A DNA stretch of 33,178 nt from Nocardioides sp. (GTDB taxonomy: Bacteria; Actinomycetota; Actinomycetes; Propionibacteriales; Nocardioidaceae): positions 1 to 33,178 of the forward strand of contig NZ_JACIXG010000057.1 in assembly GCF_014360585.1 (NCBI RefSeq). Direction: 5' to 3'. Positions 1 through 8,295 of the stretch are shown here, piece by piece. The translations under genes and the position numbers were made by a program. A model generated the notes under the pieces. That model was not told the origin of the DNA. It did no database searches and saw only the letters and a program-made list of their open reading frames with translations. Position 1 is the first letter of the stretch; each line of letters opens with the position of its first letter.

Positions 1-28
1 GCGCGCGGCCACCGGCCGCGCGCCCTTT
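1..28. terminator. Stem-loop terminator at left edge
   Basis: A perfect 10-bp inverted repeat (1-10 with 14-23, 3-nt loop ACC) made only of G and C is followed on the plus strand by CCCTTTT. This is a classic intrinsic terminator for a plus-strand transcript entering from outside the window. It also lies 21 bp beyond the stop of the minus-strand permease, so it may end that transcript as well, although the T-run is only on the plus side. Confidence 0.7.
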
Positions 29-43
29 TCGTCTACGAGAGCC

Positions 44-1543
44 TCACATGTGCAGCGGCTCGACGGCCTTGTCGTCGCCACCCTTGCCGACCCGCGAGTT
101 GCGGTATCCGTAGAGGAAGTAGATGGCGAAGCCGAGCGCCATCCACGCGAGGAACCGCAGCCAGGTCTCGACGCTCAGGTTGAGCATGAGATAGAAGCAG
201 ATCACCGCGGCCAGGATCGGCAGCACCGGGCTGAACGGCACCTTGAAGGAGCGCGGCAGGTCGGGGCGGCGCTTGCGCAGGATCGGCACGGCGATCGAGA
301 CCATCGCGAACGCGGTCAGGGTGCCGATGTTGACCATCTCCTCGAGCCTGCCGATCGGGGTGAAGGTGGCCACGATCGCGACGAAGGCACCGATGACGAG
401 GGTGATCCGGATCGGCGTACCGGTCTTCGCGTTGACGTGGGCGAACTTGACCGGGAACAGACCGTCCCGGCTCATCGCGAAGACGACCCGGATGGCGCCG
501 ATCATCAGCGTCATCACCACGGTGGTGAGGCCGGCGACTGCACCCGCCGAGATCAAGATCGCGAACCCGCTGCGGCCGACGTCGCGGAAGGCGGTGGCGA
601 GCGCGGCCTCGGGGTCGATCTGGTCGTACTTCACCATGCCGGTGATGACCAGGGCGACGGCGACGTAGAGGAAGGTGCAGATCACCAGCGAGCCGATGAT
701 GCCGCGAGGAAGGTCGCGCTGAGGGCTGTTGGCCTCCTCCGCGGTCGTGGCGACCACGTCGAAGCCGAGATAGGCGAAGAAGACGACCGAGGCGGCCGAG
801 ATGATGCCGAGGACACCGAAGGTCTGCGGCTCGAGGCCGAAGGCCCACTGGATCAGCGGCTGGTGGATGCCCTCGCCGCCGACGGAGCCTGCGCGCCCGG
901 GGATGAACGGGTCGTAGTTGGCGCCGGAGATGTAGAACATGCCGGCGACGATGACGAACAGGACGATGAACAGCTTGACCGCGACGAGCACGAGGTTGAC
1001 CCGCAGCGACTCCTTGATGCCGATCGCGACCAGGCCGACCAGGGCGACCACGAGCAGCAGCGCGGCCAGGTTGGGCTGACCGAACTCGGCGTTGGCGTCC
1101 GGACCGAAGCCTTCGGGCCACCCGAGACCGATCTCCTCGAGGAACGTCACCAGGTAGGCGCTCCAACCCTGAGCGACCACGGACGCACCGAGGATCATCT
1201 CCAGGATCAGGTCCCAGCCGATGATCCACGCCAGCATCTCGCCGAGGGTGACGTAGGAGAAGGTGTACGCCGACCCGGAGACCGGCACGGCCGAGGCGAA
1301 CTCCGCGTAGCAGAGCGCTGCCAGGCCGCAGCAGAACGCGGCGATGACGAAGGAGAAGACCACACCTGGTCCGGCGTACTCGGCGGCAGCCCGACCGGTC
1401 AGCGTGAAGATCCCCGCGCCGATGATGACGCCGATCCCGAAGACGGTCAGGTCGACGGAGGTGAGCCGACGCTTGAGCTTGAAGTCAGGGTGGTCGGCAT
1501 CGGCGAGAGACTGCTCGATGGACTTTGTTCGCCAAACGGACAT
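44..1543 (-). CDS. APC-family amino acid permease
   Basis: A 499-residue integral membrane protein of the amino acid-polyamine-organocation superfamily, expected to import amino acids across the cytoplasmic membrane by proton symport. The first helix carries the family hallmark GIGVIIGAGIFTLTGRAA, and about 12 hydrophobic segments follow. The length and the N-terminus MSVWRTKSIEQ resemble the YfnA/CAT-like branch. An in-frame ATG lies ten codons upstream (1573), but relatives as I recall them begin at MSVWRTK, and the sequence just before 1543 matches the one before the start of the gene at 27148-27534, so I prefer 1543. It lies 53 bp downstream of the tannase-like gene on the same strand and could be read through from it. 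The exact substrate cannot be told from sequence. Confidence 0.9.
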   Translation of the reverse strand: MSVWRTKSIEQSLADADHPDFKLKRRLTSVDLTVFGIGVIIGAGIFTLTGRAAAEYAGPGVVFSFVIAAFCCGLAALCYAEFASAVPVSGSAYTFSYVTLGEMLAWIIGWDLILEMILGASVVAQGWSAYLVTFLEEIGLGWPEGFGPDANAEFGQPNLAALLLVVALVGLVAIGIKESLRVNLVLVAVKLFIVLFVIVAGMFYISGANYDPFIPGRAGSVGGEGIHQPLIQWAFGLEPQTFGVLGIISAASVVFFAYLGFDVVATTAEEANSPQRDLPRGIIGSLVICTFLYVAVALVITGMVKYDQIDPEAALATAFRDVGRSGFAILISAGAVAGLTTVVMTLMIGAIRVVFAMSRDGLFPVKFAHVNAKTGTPIRITLVIGAFVAIVATFTPIGRLEEMVNIGTLTAFAMVSIAVPILRKRRPDLPRSFKVPFSPVLPILAAVICFYLMLNLSVETWLRFLAWMALGFAIYFLYGYRNSRVGKGGDDKAVEPLHM

Positions 1544-1596
1544 GAGGGATAGCAAACCATCCAGATCTGCCATGTCGACATTTCGGGGTCACCCCG

Positions 1597-3270
1597 TCAT
1601 CGCTCGCACCGGAAGCTGCTCGCCTCCGCGGCAGGCCCGCCGACGTACGCAGGCCAGGCCGGCCACTCGCACAGCGGCCGGGTGCGGTCGGCCCCGGCGT
1701 TGCCGTCGGCGACCACCTGGTTCTCGTCCGGCGCGACCCCGTCCTCCGCCCACCTCTCCATCGCCGTGAGCGAGTCGTAGGAGGCGGAGTAGGCGACCGG
1801 GGCGAAGTTGGCGTGGTTGGCGCCCGGGACCAGATAGAAGCGCGAGAACCGCTCGGTCGCCCGCTTCCCCATCGCCCGCTCGACCCGCTGGTAGTAGTCG
1901 ATCGTGGAGCGGTGACTGACCAGCTCGTCGGCGGCGCCGTGGACCAGGATCAGCCTGCCGCCCGAGCGGGCGAAGGGGCGCAGGTCGGCATCGTTGACGT
2001 CCTGGAGCGCAGTGAGCTCGCTGATCCGGCGCTGCCACTCCCCCGGGTCGGCCGGGTCGATGGCGAAGGGGCTGATCTGCGGGTCCCGGGCGACGAAGTG
2101 CTTGACCCACTGGTTCCAGAACTGCGCGCCGTAGCCGGCGGTCACCGGCATCGGGTCGGCCGGCGCGGTGGTGCCGAAGCCCAGGATCGGCGTCGACATC
2201 CGGGCCCCGGACAACAGCGGGAACCCGGGGTAGCCCCACTCCCCGCTGGCGACCCGATAGGGCAGCCGCCAGCTGCTGTCGGCAGCGACCACCGCGTCCA
2301 CCTGCTCACGGGAGAGACAAGTGGCCCCCGGGGTCTCCCCCTCGCCGCACAGCAGCGTCTCCGGCTCGAAGTCGCAGCCGGCCTCGTCGGAGATCACCCC
2401 GTCCTCGAGCCCGTCGCCACCGTCGCAGGCAGCCAGGACCCGTCGCGCGACCAGGTCCTGCTGGGCCGGCGACGGGAAGGCGCCCGGCTTGGCGAACTCG
2501 TGGGTGATCCGACCGAAGAAGAGGTCGAGGGTGGCGGCGTTCCAGGCCGGGTACGCCGAGATCACCCCGTCGAAGTCGCGCGGCCAGCGCTGCGCGACCG
2601 CCAGCGCTTCACGGCCACCGGTCGAGCCACCGGCGAAGTAGGCCGTGGCGGGAGCCCGGCCGAAGGCCTTCCGGATCACGTACGCCGCGGTGTCATGCAC
2701 CTTCTTGAGGGCGTCACCCGAGAAGTTGCGCAGCGCCTCGTCGGAGCGGCCGAACCAGCCGTCCAGGCTGGGGATCGGGTGGCGGCTGGGGTCGGCCTGG
2801 TGACCCGAGTCGCTGGCATAGGTCGCGTAGCCGCGTCCGAGCGGGGTGCGCTGGTCGACCGGGCCGAAGGGAACGTTCTGGGTGAGGCTGGGGACGGTGC
2901 CGTTGTAGCCACCACCGCCGAACATCATCGTCCGCCCGTTCCACCCCTCCGGCAGCGCCAGGCCCATCCGGATGTCCGGCGCGGCGGAGTCGACCGGGTG
3001 GATCGCGATGTCGGCGCGACAATAGGCCGGGAGCGCGGCCGGACCGGTCCCCGATGCCGGCACCGACGCCGTCGCGGTGACCTCGGCACCGGTGGTGGGC
3101 AGGCCGATGCGCTGCGCCGGGATCTTCAGCCCGACCAGCGACGAGCAGTCGGCGCCGCCCTTCGACGGCGCGGCGTTCGCGGGCGCGTGGCCGACGATCA
3201 GAGCCGCGGCGGCGAGGGCCAGCGACGAGCCGGCGATCAGGAATCTGCGTACGAGACGGGCGTGGGGCAT
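1597..3270 (-). CDS. Secreted tannase/feruloyl esterase family hydrolase
   Basis: A 557-residue exported alpha/beta hydrolase of the tannase and feruloyl esterase family (PF07519), whose members cleave gallate, ferulate or related esters outside the cell. A Sec signal peptide (residues 1 to about 34, ending ANA) follows a perfect AGGAGG at 3277-3282, which fixes this start; upstream in-frame codons have no such site. The nucleophile is Ser216 in FAGGSTGGREAL; the acid is probably the Asp in HGAADELV and the base the His in PGANHANF. The stretch CDGGDGLEDGVISDEAGC matches the family's calcium-binding lid loop. Unusually, the cysteines that flank the catalytic Ser and His in canonical members (CS-D-HC) are Gly and Ala here. 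It is divergent from the liv operon, which suggests linked function. The substrate is unknown; the family call is firm. Confidence 0.85.
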   Translation of the reverse strand: MPHARLVRRFLIAGSSLALAAAALIVGHAPANAAPSKGGADCSSLVGLKIPAQRIGLPTTGAEVTATASVPASGTGPAALPAYCRADIAIHPVDSAAPDIRMGLALPEGWNGRTMMFGGGGYNGTVPSLTQNVPFGPVDQRTPLGRGYATYASDSGHQADPSRHPIPSLDGWFGRSDEALRNFSGDALKKVHDTAAYVIRKAFGRAPATAYFAGGSTGGREALAVAQRWPRDFDGVISAYPAWNAATLDLFFGRITHEFAKPGAFPSPAQQDLVARRVLAACDGGDGLEDGVISDEAGCDFEPETLLCGEGETPGATCLSREQVDAVVAADSSWRLPYRVASGEWGYPGFPLLSGARMSTPILGFGTTAPADPMPVTAGYGAQFWNQWVKHFVARDPQISPFAIDPADPGEWQRRISELTALQDVNDADLRPFARSGGRLILVHGAADELVSHRSTIDYYQRVERAMGKRATERFSRFYLVPGANHANFAPVAYSASYDSLTAMERWAEDGVAPDENQVVADGNAGADRTRPLCEWPAWPAYVGGPAAEASSFRCER

Positions 3271-3276
3271 GGTTGG

Positions 3277-3282
3277 CCTCCT
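3277..3282 (-). promoter_or_regulatory. Shine-Dalgarno AGGAGG of the tannase-like gene
   Basis: Perfect AGGAGG read on the minus strand, 6 nt before the ATG at 3270. It selects this start over longer upstream readings and places the signal peptide at the true N-terminus. Confidence 0.8.
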
Positions 3283-3339
3283 GGACGGGGCCCACCTGGG
3301 CCGGCCTTCGGATCCGTCAAGCATCGCGACGCCGTGTGA

Positions 3340-3475
3340 CGTACGCCATGTGGTCGGCACACACATCTCCTGGGCTCGAGATGTGGTCGACCGGGAGCCG
3401 CCCGCCGAGGCGACGGCATGGCGATCAGCCACACAGCAGACCGGCTCGGTGTGTCTCGAACCCCTATGGCGTACG
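3340..3475. repeat. Spaced inverted repeat in divergent promoter region
   Basis: CGTACGCCAT (3340-3349) and its exact reverse complement ATGGCGTACG (3466-3475) lie in the 232-bp region between the tannase-like gene and livG. The right copy sits 28-37 nt before the livG start, over its expected -35 region. Flanking bases also partly match. It could be a pair of operator half-sites, but CGTACG is common in this genome type, so chance is possible. Confidence 0.3.
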
Positions 3476-3489
3476 CCTCACCACTTCCC

Positions 3490-3495
3490 TAGCGT
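3490..3495 (+). promoter_or_regulatory. -10 box for leaderless livG
   Basis: TAGCGT matches the actinobacterial TANNNT -10 element and ends 7 nt before the GTG at 3503, so transcription should start at or beside the start codon. No Shine-Dalgarno sequence is present. This is the likely promoter of the livGFKHM operon. Confidence 0.55.
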
Positions 3496-3502
3496 CGTCT
3501 CT

Positions 3503-4276
3503 GTGACGAGCACCACATCAGCCCCGAGATGGGCACTGCGGACCGAGGGTCTCACCAAGGACTTCCGTGGCTTCCGCGCGGTCAGCTCCGTCGACCTGGA
3601 GGTCGCCGAGGGCTCCGTGCACGCGCTCGTCGGCCCGAACGGAGCCGGCAAGACGACCCTGTTCAACCTGCTGACCGGCTTCCTGAAGCCCACCAGCGGA
3701 CGGATCACGGTTTTCGGTGACGACGTCACCGGGATGGCACCGGAGCGGATCACCCGTCACGGGGTCGCCCGCTCCTTCCAGATCACCAGCCTCTTCGAGA
3801 ACCTCACTCCTCGCGAGCACGTCGAGATCGCGCTCCAAGGGCTGACCAACCAGGGCCTGAAGTTCTGGCGCTCGGAGAGGCTCCTCGGGCGGCGGCGCGA
3901 CGAGGTCGACAGGCTGCTGGCCGAGGTCGGCCTGACCGAGCTGGCCGACAAGCCGACCGGGCTGATGGCGTACGGCCAGAAGCGTGCGCTCGAGCTCGGC
4001 CTCGTGCTCGCCGTCGAGCCGAGGCTCCTGCTGCTCGACGAGCCGACGGCGGGGATGGGCATCGAGGATGTCGACCGCACCATCGAGCTCGTCCAGCGCA
4101 TCGCCGAGGGCCGCACCGTCATCTTCGTCGACCACAACATGCACGTCGTCGGCCAGCTCGCCGACCGCGTGACTGTCCTGCAGCAGGGCTCGGTGCTGGC
4201 CGAGGGCCCCTACGACGAGGTGCGCGTGGATCCCCGCGTCATCACCGCCTACCTCGGGGAGGCCCACAGTGCTTGA
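3503..4276 (+). CDS. livG: Branched-chain-type ABC transporter ATPase LivG
   Basis: A 257-residue ATP-binding subunit of a Liv/HAAT-type importer that powers uptake through LivH-LivM. Walker A is GPNGAGKTT (residues 44-52), Walker B RLLLLDEPT (174-182), and the H-loop histidine is in FVDHNMHVV. The signature reads MAYGQKRAL, with Ala where the usual LSYGEQR has Ser; I recall this variant from a LivG subgroup often tied to organic or aromatic acid uptake. The GTG at 3503 is chosen because TAGCGT lies 7 nt upstream and the family N-terminus begins a few residues later; the longer open frame upstream is non-coding. The last 8 bp overlap livF, so the two are translationally coupled. Confidence 0.9.
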   Translation: MTSTTSAPRWALRTEGLTKDFRGFRAVSSVDLEVAEGSVHALVGPNGAGKTTLFNLLTGFLKPTSGRITVFGDDVTGMAPERITRHGVARSFQITSLFENLTPREHVEIALQGLTNQGLKFWRSERLLGRRRDEVDRLLAEVGLTELADKPTGLMAYGQKRALELGLVLAVEPRLLLLDEPTAGMGIEDVDRTIELVQRIAEGRTVIFVDHNMHVVGQLADRVTVLQQGSVLAEGPYDEVRVDPRVITAYLGEAHSA

Positions 4277-4976
4277 GACTCCGATGCTCGATGTCGTCGA
4301 CCTGAGCGCCTGGTACGGCGAGGCCCAGGCCCTGCGCGAGGCCACCCTGAGCGTCGCCGCGGGCGAGGTCGTCACCCTCGTCGGTCGCAACGGCGCCGGC
4401 AAGACCACCCTCGTACGCTGCCTGATGGGCCTCCACAAGCAGCTGACCGGAACGATCCGGCTCGACGGTCGCGACATCACCTCGCTGCCCGCCCACAAGC
4501 GTGCCCGCGCCGGGCTCGGCTGGGTGCAGGACGACCGGGGCGTCTTCGCGAACCTGAGCGTCGAGGAGAACCTGCTCCTGCCGCCGAAGGTCTCCGAGTC
4601 GGCCTGGACGTTGGAGCAGGTCTACGACGCCTTCCCCGCTCTCGGCAGCCGCCGGCGCGCGGGCGGGACGACGCTCTCGGGCGGTGAGCAGCAGATGCTC
4701 GCCGTCGCCCGGGTGCTCCGCACCGGCGCCCGCGTGCTTCTCCTCGACGAGCCCTCGGAGGGGCTCGCCCCCGTCATCGTCGCCCAGATCGGCGACATCG
4801 TGCGGACCGCGAAGCAGTCCGGGGTCGGCGTGCTCCTGATCGAGCAGAACGTACGTTTCGCCGCCACCGTCGCCGACCGCCACTACCTGCTCGCCCAGGG
4901 CCGACTCGTCGAGAGCCTGGACAACGACGAGTTCGTCGCACGTCAGGACGAGCTGCTCGAACACCTCGGGATCTGA
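4269..4976 (+). CDS. livF: Branched-chain-type ABC transporter ATPase LivF
   Basis: The second ATPase of the importer, 235 residues, pairing with LivG in the cytoplasm. Walker A is GRNGAGKTT (39-47), the signature LSGGEQQML starts at residue 136, Walker B has LLLDEP (Asp160, Glu161), and the switch region reads LIEQNVRFA as usual for LivF, with Gln in place of the H-loop His. It starts at GTG inside the livG stop region (8-bp overlap). A second in-frame ATG six codons later (MLDVVDLS) is a possible alternative start. The stop is followed by a 46-bp gap to the binding-protein gene, which has its own ribosome site. Confidence 0.9.
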   Translation: MLETPMLDVVDLSAWYGEAQALREATLSVAAGEVVTLVGRNGAGKTTLVRCLMGLHKQLTGTIRLDGRDITSLPAHKRARAGLGWVQDDRGVFANLSVEENLLLPPKVSESAWTLEQVYDAFPALGSRRRAGGTTLSGGEQQMLAVARVLRTGARVLLLDEPSEGLAPVIVAQIGDIVRTAKQSGVGVLLIEQNVRFAATVADRHYLLAQGRLVESLDNDEFVARQDELLEHLGI

Positions 4977-5010
4977 CCCCCAAGCAATCAGCGCAGTCCC
5001 AACCCCCGCG

Positions 5011-5017
5011 AGGAGAG
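5011..5017 (+). promoter_or_regulatory. Shine-Dalgarno of livK-like gene
   Basis: AGGAGAG lies 5 nt before the ATG at 5023. It is one of the better ribosome sites in the operon, in keeping with the need for excess binding protein. Confidence 0.7.
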
Positions 5018-5022
5018 ACACG

Positions 5023-6270
5023 ATGAACAAGCGACGCACAGCTGCCGGCGCCTCCATCTTGATGGCAGGTGTCCTGGTCACCGCAGGCTGCGGTGCCGGC
5101 GGTCCGAGCGCCGGCGGAGGCGACTTCACCGACGACAAGGTGGTCCTCGCCCTGCTCAACGACGCCTCCGGCGTGTACAAGGACGTCTCCGGCCCGAACT
5201 CGAAGGTCGCCATCCAGATGGCGATCGACGACTACCAGGAGAAGTACGGCGACGACGCCGTGGTCGAGGACATCGAGGTGACCTCGGCCGACCACCAGAA
5301 CGAGCCGGACATCGCCAACACCAAGGCGCAGGAGCTCTACGACCGCGAGGGTGCCGACATCATCCTCGACGTCCCGACCTCGTCGGCGGCCCTCGCCGTC
5401 GCGACGCAGGCGAAGAACAAGAAGAAGCTGTACATGAACATCGGCGCCGGGACGACCGAGCTGACCGGTGCCCAGTGCAACAAGTACACCTTCCACTACG
5501 CGTACGACACCTGGATGCTGGCCAACGGCACCGGCACGGTCGTGACCGAGGAGGGCGACAAGAACTGGCAGCTGATCTACCCCGACTACGCCTTCGGTCA
5601 GGACATGGTGAAGTCGTTCACCGGAGCCATCGAGGCCGGTGGCGGCAAGGTCGGGGGCACGATCGCGACGCCGTTCCCGAACGACAACTTCGCGACGTAC
5701 ATCACCAAGGCGGGAGCCGCGAACCCGCAGGTCATCGGCACCATGCACGCCGGTGGTGACCTGATCAACCTGGTCAAGCAGTACAACGACTCCGGTCTCA
5801 AGGAGAAGGGCATCGACCTGGCCGTCGGGCTGATGTTCATCTCCGACATACACTCGCTCGGCGTCGAGGCCTTCGAGGGCACGATCTTCACCGACGCCTG
5901 GTACTGGAACCTCGACGAGAAGTCCCGCGAGTGGGCCGACCGCTTCCTGGAGGAGACCGGCGACCGGCCGACGTACGCCCATGCCGGCAACTACTCCGCG
6001 GCCCTGCAGTATCTGGAGGCGGTCCAGTCGGCCGGCACCGACGACGCCGACGCGATCGTCGAGGAGCTCGAGGGCAAGAAGGTCGACGACATGTTCCTCC
6101 GCAACGGCGAGATCCGTGCTGAGGACCACCGGGTCATCCACGACGTCTACCTGGCTCGGGTCAAGGGCCCGGACGCCGTCGAGGAGGACTGGGACTACGA
6201 GGAGATCATCAAGACCATCCCGGCCGAGGAGGCGTTCCGCCCGGTGGCGGAGTCCGGCTGCTCCATGTAG
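5023..6270 (+). CDS. livK: ABC transporter substrate-binding lipoprotein (LivK/Peripla_BP_6)
   Basis: A 415-residue extracytoplasmic receptor that delivers solute to LivH-LivM. The N-terminus is a lipoprotein signal: MNKRRT, a hydrophobic stretch and the lipobox VTAGC, with Cys23 as the lipidation site. The body is type I periplasmic-binding fold (Peripla_BP_6), with motifs such as GADIILDVPTSSAALAVATQ and YPDYAFGQDM. The ligand cannot be read from sequence. The protein resembles receptors for aromatic or organic acids as much as for Leu/Ile/Val, so the name livK denotes the family only. It lies between the ATPase and permease genes and is strongly acidic, as is common for surface lipoproteins in this lineage. 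Confidence 0.88.
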   Translation: MNKRRTAAGASILMAGVLVTAGCGAGGPSAGGGDFTDDKVVLALLNDASGVYKDVSGPNSKVAIQMAIDDYQEKYGDDAVVEDIEVTSADHQNEPDIANTKAQELYDREGADIILDVPTSSAALAVATQAKNKKKLYMNIGAGTTELTGAQCNKYTFHYAYDTWMLANGTGTVVTEEGDKNWQLIYPDYAFGQDMVKSFTGAIEAGGGKVGGTIATPFPNDNFATYITKAGAANPQVIGTMHAGGDLINLVKQYNDSGLKEKGIDLAVGLMFISDIHSLGVEAFEGTIFTDAWYWNLDEKSREWADRFLEETGDRPTYAHAGNYSAALQYLEAVQSAGTDDADAIVEELEGKKVDDMFLRNGEIRAEDHRVIHDVYLARVKGPDAVEEDWDYEEIIKTIPAEEAFRPVAESGCSM

Positions 6271-6325
6271 CCGATCGGTTCGACGTCCAGAGGAACGGCC
6301 AGATGGATCGGCCAGAAGGATTGGT

Positions 6326-7198
6326 ATGAACGCGGTTCTGCAATACACCGTCCAAGGGCTCGCGGCCGGCAGCTTCTACGCGCTGGCCGCGCTCGGCCTG
6401 GCGGTCATCTTCGGGGTGTTGGGCGTGGTCAACTTCGCCCACGGCGCCTTCTACATGCTGGGAGCGGTCGCCGCCGCGGTGCTCCTGGACACCGTCGGGA
6501 TGAGTCTGTGGCTGGCGCTGATCGTGGTGCCGTTGCTGATGCTGGTCTTCGGGATGCTGGTCGAGCGGCTGCTGGTGCAGTGGCTGCTGCCGCTCGACCC
6601 GCTCTACAACCTGTTGCTCACCTTCGGGCTGACCCTGCTGCTGGTCGACCTGGTCAAGCGCCGCTACGGCGTCAGCGGCCTGCCCTACGAGCGCCCTGAC
6701 GTGCTCAGCGGCCGGATCCAGGTGGCCGGGGTCGGGCTGCCGATCTACCAGCTCTTCGTGATCGGCGTGGCTCTGCTGGTCTGCCTCGGGGTCTGGCTGC
6801 TGATGACGCGTACGCGGGTGGGCATGATCGTCCGGGCCGCGACCGAGCGGCCCGAGCTCGCCGGTGCGCTCGGGATCAATGTCGGCCGCTGGGTGACCCC
6901 GGTCTTCGGCTTCGGGGTCGCGCTGGCCGGGCTGGCCGGCGTCCTGGCGGCACCGTTCCGGGCGATCACCGCCGAGATGGGCAGCGACTTCATCATCATC
7001 CTGTTCGCGGTCGTGGTGATCGGCGGGCTGGGCTCGATCGTCGGCGCCGTCGCCGGCGGATTCCTGGTCGGGCTCGTGGAGGCGTTCGGGCAGGCGTACG
7101 CACCGACGTTCGCGCAGGTGCTGATCTTCGTGCTGATGGCCGTGGTGGTCCTGGCCCGCCCGGCCGGGCTCTTCGGGCGAGAGGAGGCGACGGCATGA
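6326..7198 (+). CDS. livH: Branched-chain-type ABC permease LivH
   Basis: A 290-residue membrane subunit of the importer. It begins MNAVLQYTVQGLAAGS and carries the family motif VNFAHGAFYMLGA near residue 40 and the cytoplasmic coupling region GALGINVGRWVTP. About eight hydrophobic helices are visible. The start is supported by AGAAGGA 5 nt upstream (6314-6320); the longer open frame to the left overlaps livK and is not coding. The stop overlaps the livM start by 4 bp (ATGA), typical of coupled permease genes. Confidence 0.92.
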   Translation: MNAVLQYTVQGLAAGSFYALAALGLAVIFGVLGVVNFAHGAFYMLGAVAAAVLLDTVGMSLWLALIVVPLLMLVFGMLVERLLVQWLLPLDPLYNLLLTFGLTLLLVDLVKRRYGVSGLPYERPDVLSGRIQVAGVGLPIYQLFVIGVALLVCLGVWLLMTRTRVGMIVRAATERPELAGALGINVGRWVTPVFGFGVALAGLAGVLAAPFRAITAEMGSDFIIILFAVVVIGGLGSIVGAVAGGFLVGLVEAFGQAYAPTFAQVLIFVLMAVVVLARPAGLFGREEATA

Positions 7199-8193
7199 CC
7201 TCCATCGCAACGGCCGGCGCGAGCGTCACCGAGCAGCATGCGGCGATCGCGGGCGGGCGGCCGTGGCAGCGACTGGTGCTGCTGGCCGTCGGTCTGCTGG
7301 TGGCGCTGGGGCTGCCATGGTTCGTCTACCCACCGGTGGCGATGGACATCGCCGCATGGGCGCTCTTCGCGGTGGCCCTCGATCTGCTGCTGGGCTACTG
7401 CGGGCTGCTGTCGTTCGGTCACGCCGCGTTCTGGGGCGGATCGGCGTACGCGACGGGGCTGATCGCCATCCACTTCGGCGTTCCCTTCCCGGTGGCGGTC
7501 TTCGGCGGGGCGCTCTTCGCGATGCTCCTGGCCCTGCCGATCGGCTATCTGTCGGTGAAGCGGTCGGGGATCTACTTCGCGATGGTCACCCTCGCCTTCG
7601 CGCAGATGCTCTTCTTCATCGCCAACCAGGCCTCCTCGCTCACCGGCGGGGAGAACGGGCTTCAGGGCGTCCCACGGTCGTTCTTCGGGATCGAGGCGGT
7701 CGAGACGGACTCGTTCTTCTTCTACTACGCCGCGCTGCCGATCATCCTGCTCGGGATGTGGGCCGCGTGGCGGATCGTCCACTCCCCCTTCGGGCGGGTG
7801 CTGGTCGCGATCCGCGACAACGCGCCGCGAGCCCGGGCGCTGGGCTATGACGTGGAGCGCTACAAGCTGATCGCCTTCGTCCTCTCGGCCGGGCTCTCCG
7901 GGCTGGCCGGCGGTGTCTTCGCCGTCTCGCACGGGTTCGTGGCGCTGCCGGAGCTGCACTGGGCGACCTCCGGCGAGGTCGTCCTGATGACGGTGCTCGG
8001 CGGGATCGGGACGCTGTGGGGCGGGGTGATCGGCGCAGGCCTGATCGTGCTGCTCGCCGACTATCTGGCCTCGTCCGGGTTCGACGGGATCGGGATCGTC
8101 ACCGGTGGTGTGTTCATGACCGTGGTGCTGCTCTTCCGCCGAGGCATCTGGGGCACCGCCCGCCACCTCTGGCTCACCCGACGGCGCTCATAA
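7195..8193 (+). CDS. livM: Branched-chain-type ABC permease LivM
   Basis: The partner permease, 332 residues, forming the channel with LivH. The family motif GLLSFGHAAFWGGSAYATG lies near residue 65, and the coupling helix region RDNAPRARALGYDVERYK follows around 205-222. About 20 residues of polar N-terminal extension precede the first helix. It is the last gene of the operon and faces the PucR-type regulator tail to tail across about 100 bp of palindromic DNA. Confidence 0.92.
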   Translation: MTSIATAGASVTEQHAAIAGGRPWQRLVLLAVGLLVALGLPWFVYPPVAMDIAAWALFAVALDLLLGYCGLLSFGHAAFWGGSAYATGLIAIHFGVPFPVAVFGGALFAMLLALPIGYLSVKRSGIYFAMVTLAFAQMLFFIANQASSLTGGENGLQGVPRSFFGIEAVETDSFFFYYAALPIILLGMWAAWRIVHSPFGRVLVAIRDNAPRARALGYDVERYKLIAFVLSAGLSGLAGGVFAVSHGFVALPELHWATSGEVVLMTVLGGIGTLWGGVIGAGLIVLLADYLASSGFDGIGIVTGGVFMTVVLLFRRGIWGTARHLWLTRRRS

Positions 8194-8194
8194 A

Positions 8195-8294
8195 GGCTCG
8201 AGTCGGCTCGAAGTGACCAGATCCAGCGCCGAGTCGGCTCGTCATGACGAGCCGACTCGGCGAAGATTTCGGTCAGGTTGAGCCGACTCGGCGC
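8195..8294. repeat. Cluster of GAGTCGGCTC repeats with 36-bp palindrome
   Basis: The 102-bp gap between livM and the PucR gene holds four copies of a 10-mer: GAGTCGGCTC at 8200-8209 and 8231-8240, and its reverse complement at 8250-8259 and 8280-8289. The two central copies form a perfect 36-bp palindrome (8227-8262). As RNA this is a very stable hairpin in either direction and probably terminates both convergent transcripts; there is no clear T-run. A protein-binding array or a genome-wide repeat element are the alternatives. Confidence 0.7.
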
Positions 8295-8295
8295 T

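Noticed and set aside
50..1552. 500-codon open frame on the plus strand opposite the permease
   Set aside because: Its product is a low-complexity Arg/Asp/Glu/Gly-rich sequence caused by GC-rich antisense codons; the minus strand encodes a clear APC permease.
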